A stretch of 64,000 nt of DNA, taken from Trileptium ribeirensis (Eukaryota; Nematoda; Enoplea; Enoplida; Thoracostomopsidae). Numbering within the stretch: position 1 is the first letter of the stretch; every line of letters begins with the position of its first letter. Shown here piece by piece: positions 10,965-23,571 of the stretch. The position numbers and the translations under genes were made by a program. The stretch covers positions 1 to 64,000 of the forward strand of contig JASANE010019195.1 of NCBI GenBank assembly GCA_030248225.1. The letters are read 5' to 3'. A model generated the notes under the pieces. The model worked only from the letters and a program-made list of their open reading frames with translations. It did not search any database and had not been told where the DNA came from.

Positions 10965-12501
10965 TTATGTTTTGAAACTTCATTTGGTACCAGTCCTAAA
11001 TTCTGGGTTCTAAGTAATTTATCGTTACTCAGCACTAATTTCCTCGGTCTTTTGTGAAATATTAATGGAAATCTGAGCCATAAATTCCAAAAATCGCTAC
11101 AGTTTCAAGCAATGCCTTTGCAAAAATTCTTTTGGGATTTTTTAGTAATTTTTCCATAAAACGTTCAGCAAATGCTCAAAGTGCAGATCATAATTTCAAA
11201 TGTTTTGTATCGTTCGTCCATTAGATGTTCCAAATATATTCAACCGTTTCTAACTAAAATTCTTTGGGATTTTTCAGTAATTTTTCCATAAAACGTTCAG
11301 CAAAATACTGAAAATGCAAGTAGTAATTTTCAATGTTTTGTCTCATTCATTGCATAGTGTTCCAAATATATTCAACCTTTTCTAAAGTTTACGGTAGGCA
11401 TTGTGCAGCTTTAAGGCATGACAGGTTCACTATGATGCTGTTACTATTTCGAACTTCAATATACACCATTGCAGAGTCGTCACGCGATACACCATAGGAA
11501 ACTAATGTTCTGACATTGTACAAGATTTTTGGATATTGAAAAATTGTACTTAGCTATTTTAGGCGGAAAAACGGTGGTGTTTAGGTACCTTCTAAAATTT
11601 TAATAGCTAACAGCCAGAATGTAGCCAATTTCCTCCGAGTGAGGAAGTGTCGTATTGTAAATATATCAGATTAGTAGCTGGACAACCATGGAAGGTCAAT
11701 AATGGATTTTCATTACGGATGAATTTCTGATTTGTAAACGTTGGTATTTTTCTAATTTCATGTCGCGTTAGAGGTGATTGATGTATTGCGACGTGTCTGG
11801 ATAGGATGATAGTTTTACTTGACATCGTCAACTCATTACAAACTAGTCAACAAGCAAAGTACACGCACAGGCAAAGAAAGGATTTCCCTGGAGTTGTAAA
11901 GCCACCAGTTTATGTACAAGTATAGCTGTGACGAATCAGTGTGGGTCACTTCGTCCTGGCGCAAATCCAAAAAAGGTGACAGTTACTGGCAAAAGTATAT
12001 AATCTATAATCACGTGCGTTTATTACAGACACTGATTTTTATCAGGCAAAAAAGGGGAGGACGATTACTTAAGTGTACGGAAGTCGGGTGGGATTCTCCT
12101 ACCCATACCCGATGTGATATTCACCGAGATGCACCTCAGAACAAAGTAAGAAACGTCAATCCTTTCAGTGAAAATCTGAGCTCAGTATTTGATCAAAATT
12201 TGAAAGATTTTTTGCCGCATATTGACGGGGTGAACACTGTCAGAACAAACGCCTTTTTGTTCTTCTTACCATTCAGGGACGCCAAACATATCCTGAAAAT
12301 TTTTTACTAAAAACTTGAGTTCAAATTTTGCAGCATGACAACATCCGACAGTTTTCAGTAAAAATAGCAGTCAAATTTTGATCAAAAATTAAGTTTTGTT
12401 CTCAAAATCCGAGCAAAAAGCTTGAACGCGTGAGCACTCCTTAGACTTATAAGAAACAAAAATAAATATAAATTTTAATTTCAAAAGCAACCGACCTTAC
12501 C
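10965..12501. repeat. Inner arm segment, left
   Basis: AT-rich non-coding sequence mirrored at 17139-18681 with visible substitutions and indels. It contains a tandem duplication of about 130-150 bp (near 11130-11260 and 11265-11375). The 132-codon ORF at 11912-12310 is not kept in the mirror arm, so I do not call it a gene. It ends with runs of the AAATTTTGATCAAAA type. Confidence 0.8.
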
Positions 12502-12989
12502 TCATCAAATTAGACCGTACCTCATCTATATTTGAAAAACAAGAGCTTAAAATAGGATATACTCTAGAGTTCTAGCTATAACTTTGTATCAACGGCCGTA
12601 AAACATATAAATAAGAAACGACTGAAATTCGTTTTGCTGTCGGCGTCGCGCCTTTATGCGTCATTCACAGAGAGGTGCGTGCACGAATTGCACACCGTAA
12701 GCTATCGCAGCGACAATGTTGTAAGAAAGCAAAATTGCCATGGCATTATGTTATTGCAAACATAATGCAATCAATAGCACAACCTAAAATTTTGCTGCTA
12801 CAATGACATTGGCTTTCATTGCACCCTCAATAGTAGAAGCAAAAATATTGCCGCTACAATAATATTGGCTTGTGTAGCACAACCGCAGAGCGGTCGAGTT
12901 ATTGCTGGCTGGAAGCAGCTCGTTGGTATTGTAGCAACGATGCTAATGCTCTTTGTTGGTTAAAAAAAAAAACTACAGCCAGTCTGATC

Positions 12990-13370
12990 TTGGTGCCCCC
13001 CTCCAGTTTCGCTGTTGGTGCCACTCAATTAACATAGGTGCCCCTCTCCAGGTAGATATTTGTCCCACCATTTTGGCATTGGTGCCCCCTCCAGCTTGAT
13101 ACTAATCCCTAAGTTTGGTGTCTTGGTGCCCTTTTTCAGCTGGATCTTTGTCCTCCCACCATTTTGGTATTGGTGCCGATAATTTCATCTAATTGTTTAG
13201 CTGCGGTTTAATATATGTTAATTGTTCCTTTCCAGTTCGATATTGGTGCCCTTTTCCAGTTTGATAGTGGTGTCCTTCCAGTTTGATATTGGTGCCACCT
13301 CTAGTTTGATAGTGGTGCTTCCCTAGAGTTTGATATTGATGCCCACCTTCCAGTTTGAAATTGGTTTATA
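12990..13370 (+). repeat. Left subterminal tandem array of the foldback element
   Basis: About ten degenerate units of the form TTGGTGCCCCCTCCAGTTTGA, variable in length. They are the reverse complement of the array at 14430-14880. Confidence 0.8.
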
Positions 13371-14429
13371 ATTGTATGGTAAAATATCCATAATTGTTAA
13401 GCCGCCCAAGAAACAGATTGGTTTTCCATAGTGAGTTAATTTTGCAGTCATTTTGATTCATTTTGGATATAAAACATTATTAAAATTGCTGCTTAGCGTA
13501 GCATTGTAGCGCCGCACTACGTTACAGTTCAAGGTGATTTAATCGGCGCTTATGTTTAGTGACACCATGATAGCCCTGCAAGCTAGAGCTCCACGTTTAA
13601 CATCAACGCTAATTGATCGTAGCCTGTAGAGTAGTATAGCGCAGTAATCTTGAAATCCAGAAACAGCAATCCTCGTGGGGATTTTCGCATTTCTGTGTAC
13701 TCGGTGGTGCATTTTGCGTTGTATGTTATAGGTGTCTATGGGGTAAGTTAGGGAGGCTACTCCCAAGGGTCGGACCTCTACCCACGCAAACCTACTTCAT
13801 GAGAGATATGCACCATTTTCCCCTTAAAGCCTCCTACGCCCTCACCCCCATCCGCGCAGCGCCCTGGGAGCGCGGAAAATTTTAGCAAAAATAAGTTGAA
13901 AACTGGTGGAAATTGCAAAGAAATAAAAGAAATACGGAAAATTAGGCACATTCACACGACATCACAGCACCTTCGTCCTTAGCTCCCGCCGCCGCGCGCT
14001 ATCGACGCACGGAAAATGTTAGCGAAAATAGGAAAAATAAGGTGAACTCTGGACATTGATGAAATTTTCCGTACAAGTCTGATATTATAGTATCCATGCA
14101 TGGTGAATACGCAAAGCGGTCAGTGTCCAGAGCCTCTTTCTGTTGGCCAGTCAGTGTGTAATTTTTCACGTTTGTGATATTTTACACATAATAAATTTGA
14201 CGTATTACCGACCTCTTCACGCCCAGTTTTAAGTATAAATCACGGATTATTATAGCGGTAAGGTGGGTCACCCCTGACGGTCGTCCGGCCCCCCCCACAA
14301 TTCGGCCACCCCGCGTCGGCGCTAGAGGCCGCTGCCGTACGGCGCCCAATGCGCAGCATGTCCCCTAAGACTATTTGACGGCCTCTGTCTGAGAGACCGA
14401 ACGTTTCCACCACCCAAGCACCCGCCAAT
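13371..14429. other. Loop region of the nested foldback element
   Basis: About 1 kb of unique sequence. It contains two similar blocks (near 13870 and 14010) of the form CGCGGAAAATTTTAGCAAAAATA, each next to a GC-rich stretch. No gene was recognised. Confidence 0.5.
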
Positions 14430-14880
14430 ATCAAACTGGAAGAGGAATCAATATCCAGCTGGAGGGAGGCACCAATATCAATATGAACTGGGCACCAATA
14501 TCAAACTGGAGGGAGGCACCCGTATCAACCGGGAGGGGGCACCACTGGCCCACGGGTGGGTGGTACCCATCTCAAACTGGAGGAGGCACCAGTATCAAAC
14601 TGGAGGGGGCACCAATAACAAACTGGAGGGGGCATCAATATCAAATTGAAGGCGCACAAATATAAAACTGTAGGGGCACAAACATAAAACTGGGGGCACT
14701 AATATCAAACTGGATGGGGCACCACTATCAAACTGGACAGGGCACCAATCTCAAAATGGAGGGGCACCAAATCTCAAAATGGAGGGGCATCATTATCAAA
14801 CCAGAGGGGCATCAATATCAAACTAGAGGGGGGACCAATATTAAGCTGGGCGGGCACCATTATCAAACTCAGCGAACATT
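14430..14880 (-). repeat. Right subterminal tandem array of the foldback element
   Basis: About 14 degenerate units of the form GGCACCAATATCAAACTGGA, the inverted counterpart of 12990-13370. Confidence 0.85.
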
Positions 14881-15162
14881 ATACTGTTGCTACAATACCA
14901 AGTAGCTTCTTTTGACGCAGCAATAACTAGACCGTTTTGCGTGCAACACAAGGCAATATTATTGTAGCGGCAATATGTTTGCTTCTACTATTCAGGGTGC
15001 AACAAAAGCCAATATTATTGTAGCGGCAATATTTTAGCTTGTGCTATTGATTGCGCTATGTTTGCAATAACATAATGCCATGACAATATTATTTTCTTAC
15101 AACATGGTCAATAGCTTACGGTGTGCAGTTCGTGCACGCACTTCTCTGTGAATGACGCATTA

Positions 15163-17138
15163 GCTTGAACCGCTGTCGCAAGCTGAGTCGTTTATTCAAG
15201 CGGTACTAATGCGGCTTTTGGGTTATAATGTCCCCAATGTTTGAAACTATTGTCCCCCTGAGTCGGTATCCTACAGTCAAGGTCAGACGCATCCCGCAAA
15301 CCAATTCCTAAGGATATGCGACACATCTTAACCTACTATATTTTTGTTTACAGTGTCACAGATACCCTTAGTTGCTATTTTTTTTCACAGATAGCACAGT
15401 ATGCCGCTAATGCGGTGTATTATTCAATCATGTTAGCTCTCTTTTGTAAATTTCGATACTTATATCGAGATAATATGCACGTTGATAAGATACCGTCATA
15501 CCGTCAATAAACTTGATTGCCGCATACCGTCAATCAACGTTGAAAGACCGTCGTGAAAGTGCCCCTAACACCGTCGGAAAATGACAACACTACTAGCTAA
15601 ACATCTTTGCAACATTAATCTAAAACAGGGGTGTTTAAGATACTCTGTAGTCGAGGGTACGCTTAACACTGAGTGGGGTACATAGGTTCCAAATATTGGG
15701 GCCATTAAAACGTAAACGCCGCATAATGTGATATCTTCAGAATTGGCAACTGTCATAATGCACCCTGGTTGCCTTGTGATTAGCCAAAATTTATTATAAC
15801 TCTTCTAATTGTGGAACCGTTTTGCAGGTATAGCATAACTGGTTTTTTGATTTCAACATAACTAGTCGCATCTGGTTATATATACCACATATTGAATAGC
15901 GCCATATTTCAGTTTGAAATCCGCTGTTATAGCATATAACTTGACCATACCTGATAGATTTGGCTCAAATTTTACACTTCATAATATGATAGTGTTTGTG
16001 ACCTTATGCTGCTTCTCAGTGGTAACGATATTATCTCCAGTCCCGTACAAACAAATGAAAAAGGTATATTCTAAAATTTCTGGGTATAATTTTTAGTACT
16101 GACTCAGGCTGGATGAGTTTAATTCAGCTGAAATACAAAACAGATAATTGACTGGTTAAATTCGTTTCTATGCTATCGCCAACTGTAGTTTCGAATGACA
16201 CTTGACGATTTTGACTACTTGACAATGTCGTCTGACATCAACCCCCTAATACCTCGCTAACCATTCAGCCGAGCTTATACATTTGTTTGAAACACGTTGT
16301 CAATTTTAGCGGACCACTGAAATATCATAGCCACATAAAACTAAAGCAATTCAGCAAATTTAAATGTTTCTATGTACGCATCATCACTAACTCAATATTA
16401 TTATATAAATGTGTTTAAACAGCTTTGGCTGGCATTAAATTTTAGCGGACCACTGAAATATCATAGCCACATAAAACTAAAGCAATTCAGCAAATTTAAA
16501 TGTTTCTATGTACGCATCATCACTAACTCAATATTATTATATAAATGTGTTTAAACAGCTTTGGCTGGCATTAAATTTTAGCGGACCACTGAAATATCAT
16601 AGCCACATAAAACTAAAGCAATTCAGCAAATTTAAATGTTTCTATGTACGCATCATCACTAACTCAACATTATTATATAAATGTGTTTAAACAGCTTTGG
16701 CTGGCACTACCCATAAATTGCATTTTGAAATATCTTCTAACGACGCCCCATCGCTTCCCCTAACCAAAATTTTGCGTCCAAGACTCAGCTCGAAGCTGAT
16801 AATAATTATTATTAACATATGATGTATCAAAATTATTATATATATTCGTTATAAGCTAAACTGCATTGAAATACAACTTACAAAACATATCACAAATGTG
16901 TACACACCAAAGAGCCAAACACCGCGAGATAAAATTATGAAACAACTGTTCTCTGCGGCTTTCACTGTTTACTGTGATCATAAAGTCTAACAAACATCAG
17001 TGGCTTCACGTTTCATGGGTGGGAAACTACATGTAGATCGACAAGCGTATATTCGAAAGGATATGCTTTGTTTTTATTGCTTGATTTTGTAGTACTCTCA
17101 TTGTTGTTTGTCCTGTTTATTTAGGCTGTTTTATAAAT
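15163..17138. other. Right part of the spacer; no gene seen apart from a tandem repeat
   Basis: AT-rich sequence between the nested foldback element and the right arm. Apart from the 136-bp triplicate at 16304-16711, I see no supported gene or RNA. Confidence 0.5.
16304..16711. repeat. 136-bp tandem repeat, 3 copies
   Basis: Units start at 16304, 16440 and 16576 with TTTTAGCGGACCACTGAAAT. They are nearly identical, with one visible difference in the third. The repeated 60-codon ORFs here simply follow the repeat. Confidence 0.95.
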
Positions 17139-18681
17139 GGTAAGGTCGGTTGTTTTTAAATTGAAATTTATATTTATTTTTGTTTCTATAAGTCTAAAGG
17201 AGCGCTCACGCGTTCAAGCTTTTTGCTCGGATTTTGAGAACAAAACTTAATTTTTGATCAAAATTTGACTGCTATTTTTACTGAAAACTGTCGGATGTTG
17301 TCATGCTGCAAAATTTGAACTCAAGTTTTTAGTAAAAAATTTTCAGGATATGTTTGGCGTCCCTGAATGGTAGAAGTAATAAGGGGCGAAAGTTTTAACA
17401 GTGTTTACTCGTTAATATGCGGCAAAAAATCTTTCAAATTTTGATCAAATACTGAGCTCAGATTTTCACTGAAAGGATTGACGTTTCTTACTTTGTTCTG
17501 AGGTGCATCGGCGCAATTATATCGGGATGGGGAGGACAAATCCCACCCACTTTTTGACACTTAAGTAATCGTCCTCCCCCTTTTTTGCCTGATAAAATTT
17601 TTAGTGCTCTGTAATAAACGCACGTGATTATAGATTATATGTTTTTGCCAGTAACTGTCACCTTTTTTGGATTTGCGCCAATGCTTAAGTGACCCACACT
17701 GATTCGTCACAGCTATACTTGTACATAAACTGGTGGCTTTACAACTCCAGGGAAATCCTTTCTTTGCCTGTGCGTGTACTTTGCTTGTTGACTAGTTTGT
17801 AATGAGTTGACGATGTCAAGAAAACTATCATCCTATCCGATACACGTCGCAATACATCAATCACCTCTAACGCGACATGAAATTAGAAAAATACCAACGT
17901 TTACAAATCAGAAATTTATCCGGAAATGAAAATCCATTATCCACCTTCCATGGGTTGTCCAGCTACTAATCTGACAATATATCCAGACGACACTTCTTAT
18001 ACTCGGAGGAAATTGGCTACATTCTGGCTGTTAGCTATTAAAATTTTAGAAGGTACCTGAAACACCACCGTTTTTCCGCCTAAAATAGCTAAGTACAATT
18101 TTTCAATATCCAAAAATCTTGTACAATGTCAGACACTTAGTTTCCTATGGTGTATTGTGTGACGACTCTGCAATGGTGTATATTGAAGTTCGAAATAGTA
18201 ACAGCATCATAGTGAACCTGTCATGCCTTAAAGCTGCACAATGCCTACCGTAAACTTTAGAAAAGGTTGAATATATTTGGAACATCAATGGACGAATGAT
18301 ACAAAACATTGAAAATTACTACTTGCATTTTCAGTATTTTGCTGAACGTTTTATGGAAAAATTACTGAAAAATCCCAAAGAATTTTAGTTAGAAACGGTT
18401 GAATATATTTGGAACATCTAATGGACGAACGATACAAAACATTGAAAATTACTACTTGCATTTTCAGTATTTTGCTGAACGTTTTATGGAAAAATTACTA
18501 AAAAATCCCAAAGAATTTTTGCAAAGGCATTGCTTGAAACTGTAGCGATTTTTGGAATTTATGGGTCAGATTTCCATTAATATTTCATAAAATCTAAGGA
18601 AATTAGTGCTGAGTAAGTTATAAATTACTTAGAGAAATCCTCATAATTTAGGACTAATCTCAACTAAGTTTCAAAACATAA
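17139..18681. repeat. Inner arm segment, right
   Basis: Inverted counterpart of 10965-12501 with substitutions and small indels. It includes the same internal tandem duplication (around 18265-18410 and 18400-18510). Confidence 0.8.
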
Positions 18682-21600
18682 TGCGTCGTTCACGTTTATT
18701 TGTGTGCAGCTACTGCACACTGTGGGCAGTATGGTCGCTACGAATGCACTCAAATCGATTCGAGTGCAACGACAACGTCAATTGAGCCATCCATGCAATG
18801 GTAAACTCGGTTGCTCACTAAGAGCATTTGCAGCAGTGATAGCTCGGGGCTATGCAACTGTATGGTACAATGCATTGACGGCGTGCATTTGTTTCGACGT
18901 TTACATTTTAAGGTGCAAAAGAAAGATCAGTTTACACACTCGACTGCAATAGTTTTGATCATTGATCGTACAAGGATAGTTAGTATTGCAAACTGTAGAG
19001 CAATATTGTTTACTAAAGCGCTGCGTCCGTGAAACTGTTTTCGCCAAAGCAATTGCCAGTGCAATTGTTGTCACATTTGCGCTGGCTGCAGCAATGGCAT
19101 AAACATAAGCCTGAAATGCGGACCTTGGTATTGTTTATGTTACTGCATCTGTGCGAGCAATGTTTGTTGCATTTACGCATTGTCGTGCAGGTGATGGCGT
19201 GATTACACATAGTCATTAATTTTTATAAAATAGTAAACGTTTAATTCATAATTATATTTAAAATTCGCAGCTACAATTTATTGTACTTAAGTATGCCGAT
19301 AAATCCGCAACTCTAAACATTTATATTTTGTAAGCCGAACATCAGCAACAGATAACACAAGCAATCATAAACACGATGTAATGAAGTGACCCTTCAAGCT
19401 ATGTTTCGTCATATGCGCGGAAAATGAAGCTTTAATCTTGATATGTGTGATAACAAAATCAAACTTATTTATCCTTATATATTGAATGCGGCAATTGGGT
19501 TTCGTAAATGCGTTCGATCATCTATGGCAACCTGTTTTAGAAAATCTCTATACCACAAGCGAAGCAGGCAAAAACGTGGAGAATGTTCTAGCGCATGTTA
19601 GTGCATAAATTTGTGTATACAATTATTTGTTGTTTCACTGGTTGTGTGCCATATTGTATACTTATACACACACGTATGTAATACGTTATATAACAAACAG
19701 GACAGTGTTTATATATCCTGTATCTTCGACAGTGTACATACACCAGTTAACGATCAGAGGTTTACATACACCAGTTAACGATCAGAGGTTGAATACTCAA
19801 TTTTTAGTCATCTAAATTTGCGATCACACTTCAAACTTTTTCCTCAAATGTTAAGCTGAAATTTGACCAAAATTTGAAAGCATTTTTTGCATTTTTGACG
19901 AATTTGTACGTGTGAGCACTGTTCAAAGTTTTCAAGCATACGGCTTAGCTGATCAGGGACGACGAATAGGAATTCAAAAGTTTTGAGCTAAAGATTTGGT
20001 CTCGAATTTTGAGCTGTAATGAATTGCTATATTTTACCATTGCAAATTTGTCAAAATTTGATTGGTCAAAGTTTAAAGAGAACTGTAACATGCCAGCGCA
20101 CCTTAACTAATCAGTGTGTGCCAGAAGATGTCTTTGCCAACGTGCCGTTATCGATATTTTTAAATGTAAAGTTAAATTCTTTGTGACCGCAAAAAAATTG
20201 AGCAGTCTTGTTATAGGAATGAATAAGTAACATTAGGATTCTATTATGACATTTTAGCAACGCGTATATAATGCTTGGTTATGCTCCCAAATATACCGAT
20301 TCACCCTGAAGTGGTATTTTTTGGCTTACCCAAGCTTTCAGGGTGGTATCAGCTATCCCCCTGGGATATTGGAGTTAATTGTTGCAGAAAACAATCATAT
20401 CATCGTGCAGCCTTACATATGCGAGTATGATTGAGTGTCCCACTCTTCTAAAAATTGTTATAATAAATCGCTCTTTAATGCCTTTATGCATGAGTACATA
20501 ACTGTTACAATGTCACTCAGTGAGGATGTACTGAGGGCCCAAGTCAGAACCTTCAAATCTAAAGCCACTTTTTGAGTGGCTTCATTACATTCCCCCAATG
20601 TGTGAAACGAAAAATATTGCAAATTATTTGTCGCATTTGTCAGATGTGTCGGAATTTGATATCTGGCGCAGCTGTAAATAAAACTTCAAATAATTTTATT
20701 TTAATGTGCACTTACTATATACCCGTGTGTAATTTGATGAGTTTTGCAATTCGTATATACAAATCACGTAGGTTATATTCAATTCGCAACAAGGTCTAGG
20801 AACAAGACAAGCGTGCTGGTACGTAACCTCAAATTTGCAATTTATAACTGTCAAAATTAAAATTCCGTCAGTTTCTTTAGGCGAAGCATACACCATACAG
20901 CAAAACACACGGCTTATTGCAAACAAATACGACCTACTAGAATTGGAAGTGAGCCACTGACTCAGTGAGCACAACGAAAAATTTCTTCAAACCTCGGGTG
21001 ACTCTAAATTTGTAGTGATAACTAAAGAGGCATGTGTTTCAGCACTTATTAAAGCTAATGTTTCAGGGTTCGTGAAAAAAAGTACAAAATCTGCGCCAAA
21101 TCGTGAGTATGTGCTAAACAGGATAAGTATACTTTGGTTGGCTGGGGATATGTATTGCAGACAAATTTCACCACTGACAATCAAATATTCTCCATGGACT
21201 GTTGAGCTATACTTTGGCGTATTGCCATGGGGTAGACACATTGACCCATTACCTTAACAAAAATTATATAAACTGACTCCAGGCTTCAAATAACACCTAA
21301 ATAATAAATTACACATTTTCACCTGCAGATACAACTCAGAAAACTACAATGCCAAATCCGGAACCGCCGCGCTCAGCTACGATTGCCAACAGGAAGACTT
21401 CGCACAATATGCACAGTTATAATGGAAATATTCTAGCAGCATCGTTCATTGATTGTTCTAAATTCCTTGCTATTTCCAAATTAAGCGGCTAGGTTTGACT
21501 TTTGTGATAATTATAGCAAACAGTACACATTAATTTTCCCGTAACATGAAGGATATTCTTCGCCACGTCTTTTGTAATATTGGGAAGTATGTGCTTATTG

Positions 21601-23431
21601 GAATTTTGCTGTGACAGTGGCTATATTTAGATAGCCCGTCCTAGATAAAATTTTCTTTCTATACCTTCTAATGCAACAGTTGCCAAAAATTTCCGAAGCA
21701 ATGGAAAAACGTCTTTGATGAAACAAGACCCTAAATGAATAATTTCATGCATGATCAGAACCAAAAGATTTATATTTTTAAGAAAATATCACCCGAAAAT
21801 TTTACAAACGTTGTTTTGGAGAGGTTCGCTGGCATCAATGTTGGACACCAGCCGCAAAAGCGGCTGGTCGGCCGTTTTTCGGTCGGCCGGTTAACCAGCA
21901 TCGGCGACCAGTCCCTACTGTCGGTGCCAAACACTACACTACGTTCGTTTAATCTTGGCGACTAACATTTTTGAGTGTTCGAAATTTTAATTAAGCTAAG
22001 CGGAGAATTGCCTGATTAGTTTGATGTCAATAAGCGTAACAGGTTCGCATTTATTAATTGAAATATTTGCAAAATTTTTTATCAATTACGGTACATTATA
22101 TTAGACCCTAAATCAAAACTTTATTTACTTCGAAATGGATATCTAGAGTGTGCTTTCGCGCCCGAAAGTATCACAGAACATATTAGTACCACATTTCAGA
22201 AGCTCGTATTAAAACAATCGGTTGATTAACCGAACAGCTTGTTGGTTCCGCTGTTTTTTCAAATTTTCAAAGGCCCAAGTGCACTGTAATACGACATGAA
22301 AATCTAAAATGTAATTTTATTATGGCTAAAAAATTGAGTGTTCAACCTCTGATCATTAACTGGTGTATGTACGCTGGCGAAGATACAGGATGATACAAGC
22401 ATTGTCGTGTTTGTTATAAAATGTATTACATACATGTGTGCACAAGTATACAATATGGCACACAACCAATGAAACAACAAATAATTGTATACGTAAATTT
22501 ATGTACTAACATGCGCTAGAGCATTCTCCACGTTTTTGCCTGCTTCGCTTGTGGTCTAGAGATTTTCTAAAACAGGTTGCCATAGATAATCGAACGCATT
22601 TACGAAACCCAATTGCCGCATTCAATATATAATGATAAATAAGTTTGATTCTGTTATCACACATATCAAGATTAAAGCTTCATTTTCCGCGCATATAACA
22701 AAACATAGCTTGAAGGGTCACTTCATTACATCGTGTTTATGATTGCTTGTATTATCTGTTGCTGATGTTCGCCTTACAGAATATAAATGTTTAGAGTTGC
22801 GGATTTATCGGCATACTTAAGTACAATAAAATGTAGCTGCGAATTTAAGATATAAATATACTTATGAACTAAACGTTTACTATTTTATAAAAATTAATGA
22901 CTATGTATAATCACGCCATCAGCTGCACGAAAATGTGTAAATGCAACAAACATTGCTCGCACAGATGCAATGACATAAACAAAATCAAGTTGCGCATTTC
23001 AGGCTTATGTTTATGCCATTGCTGTAGCCAGCGCAAATGTGACAACAATTGCACTGGAAAGTGCTTTGGCGAAAACAGTTTCACGGACGCAGCGCTTTAG
23101 TAAACAATATTGCTCTACAGTTTGCAATAGAAACTATCATTGTACGATCAATGATCAACACTATTGCACTCGAGTCTGTAAACTGATCTTTCCCTTGCAC
23201 CATAAGATGTAAACGTCGAAACAAATGCACGCCGTCAATGCATTGTACCATAGAGTTGCATAGCCCCGTGCTATCACTGCTGCAAATGCTTTTAGTGAGC
23301 AAACGAGTTTGCCTTTGCACGGACGGCGCAATTGGCGTTGTCGTTGCCCTCGAATGTATTTGAGTGCATTCGTAACGACCATACTGCCCACAGTGTGCAG
23401 TAGCTGCACACAAATAAACGTGAACGACGCA
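18682..23431 (-). mobile_element. Long-TIR element, copy B
   Basis: A 4.75-kb inverted copy of copy A. TIRs are 18682-19814 and 22323-23431. It is flanked by TAA on both sides (18679-18681 and 23432-23434). It lacks the ~137-bp segment found in copy A. The centre carries the decayed ORF at 20772-21257 and the GC-rich hairpin near 21850. No transposase was recognised. Confidence 0.8.
20772..21257 (+). pseudogene. Decayed ORF of the long-TIR element, copy B
   Basis: A 161-codon frame interrupted once by TGA at 20958-20960. It reads from about VIFNSQQGLGTRQACWYV through FITVKIKIPSVSLGEAYTI to PWGRHIDPLP and a TAA. The residue mix looks protein-like (conserved Trp and Cys, alternating hydrophobics), and the same frame with the same TGA is present in copy A. 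An upstream intron could exist (GTAAAT near 20676, CACGTAG at 20765-20771), but the phases do not join cleanly. I do not recognise the family. A fossil of an element-encoded protein is the simplest reading. Confidence 0.35.
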
Positions 23432-23571
23432 TAACGATTATATACTATTAATGTATCGGTCTGTTGATGGTGTACTTTAAATCATTAATGCTACCGACAA
23501 AGCAGGATACATCTGCTAAGGCTGAGCCTTTCAGGTAACTATGGCCAAACACAATTTCATTAAATTAACAG

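Larger units (their letters stand above)
12657..15159. mobile_element. Nested foldback element, 2.5 kb
   Basis: Terminal inverted repeats of about 280-330 bp (12657-12985 and about 14885-15159) begin TGCGTCATTCACAGAGA. The element is flanked by TTA at 12654-12656 and TTA at 15160-15162. Inside each TIR lies an array of degenerate ~25-45-bp units containing GGTGCC...CCAGTTTGATATT, in opposite orientation on the two sides (about 12990-13370 and 14430-14880), around a loop of about 1 kb. This layered terminal-plus-subterminal inverted structure is typical of foldback elements. No coding capacity was recognised. Confidence 0.85.
6074..23431. mobile_element. Giant 17.4-kb composite inverted-repeat (foldback-like) structure
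   Basis: Arm 6074-12501 is the inverted copy of 17139-23431, around a 4.6-kb spacer. Each arm has a complete 4.8-4.9-kb element on the outside (copies A and B) and a shared 1.5-kb segment inside. The outer ends are TGCGTCGTTCACG and its reverse complement. The structure is flanked by TAA at 6071-6073 and TAA at 23432-23434, consistent with a 3-bp target site duplication. Copies A and B look nearly identical (about one difference per 100 bases where compared by eye), while the inner arm segments differ by roughly a tenth with several indels. It may be a transposed unit, or an inverted duplication made after insertion. Confidence 0.85.

Noticed and set aside
11912..12310. 132-codon ORF in the left inner arm
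   Set aside because: The mirror arm (17340-17740) does not keep the frame, and no domain is visible.
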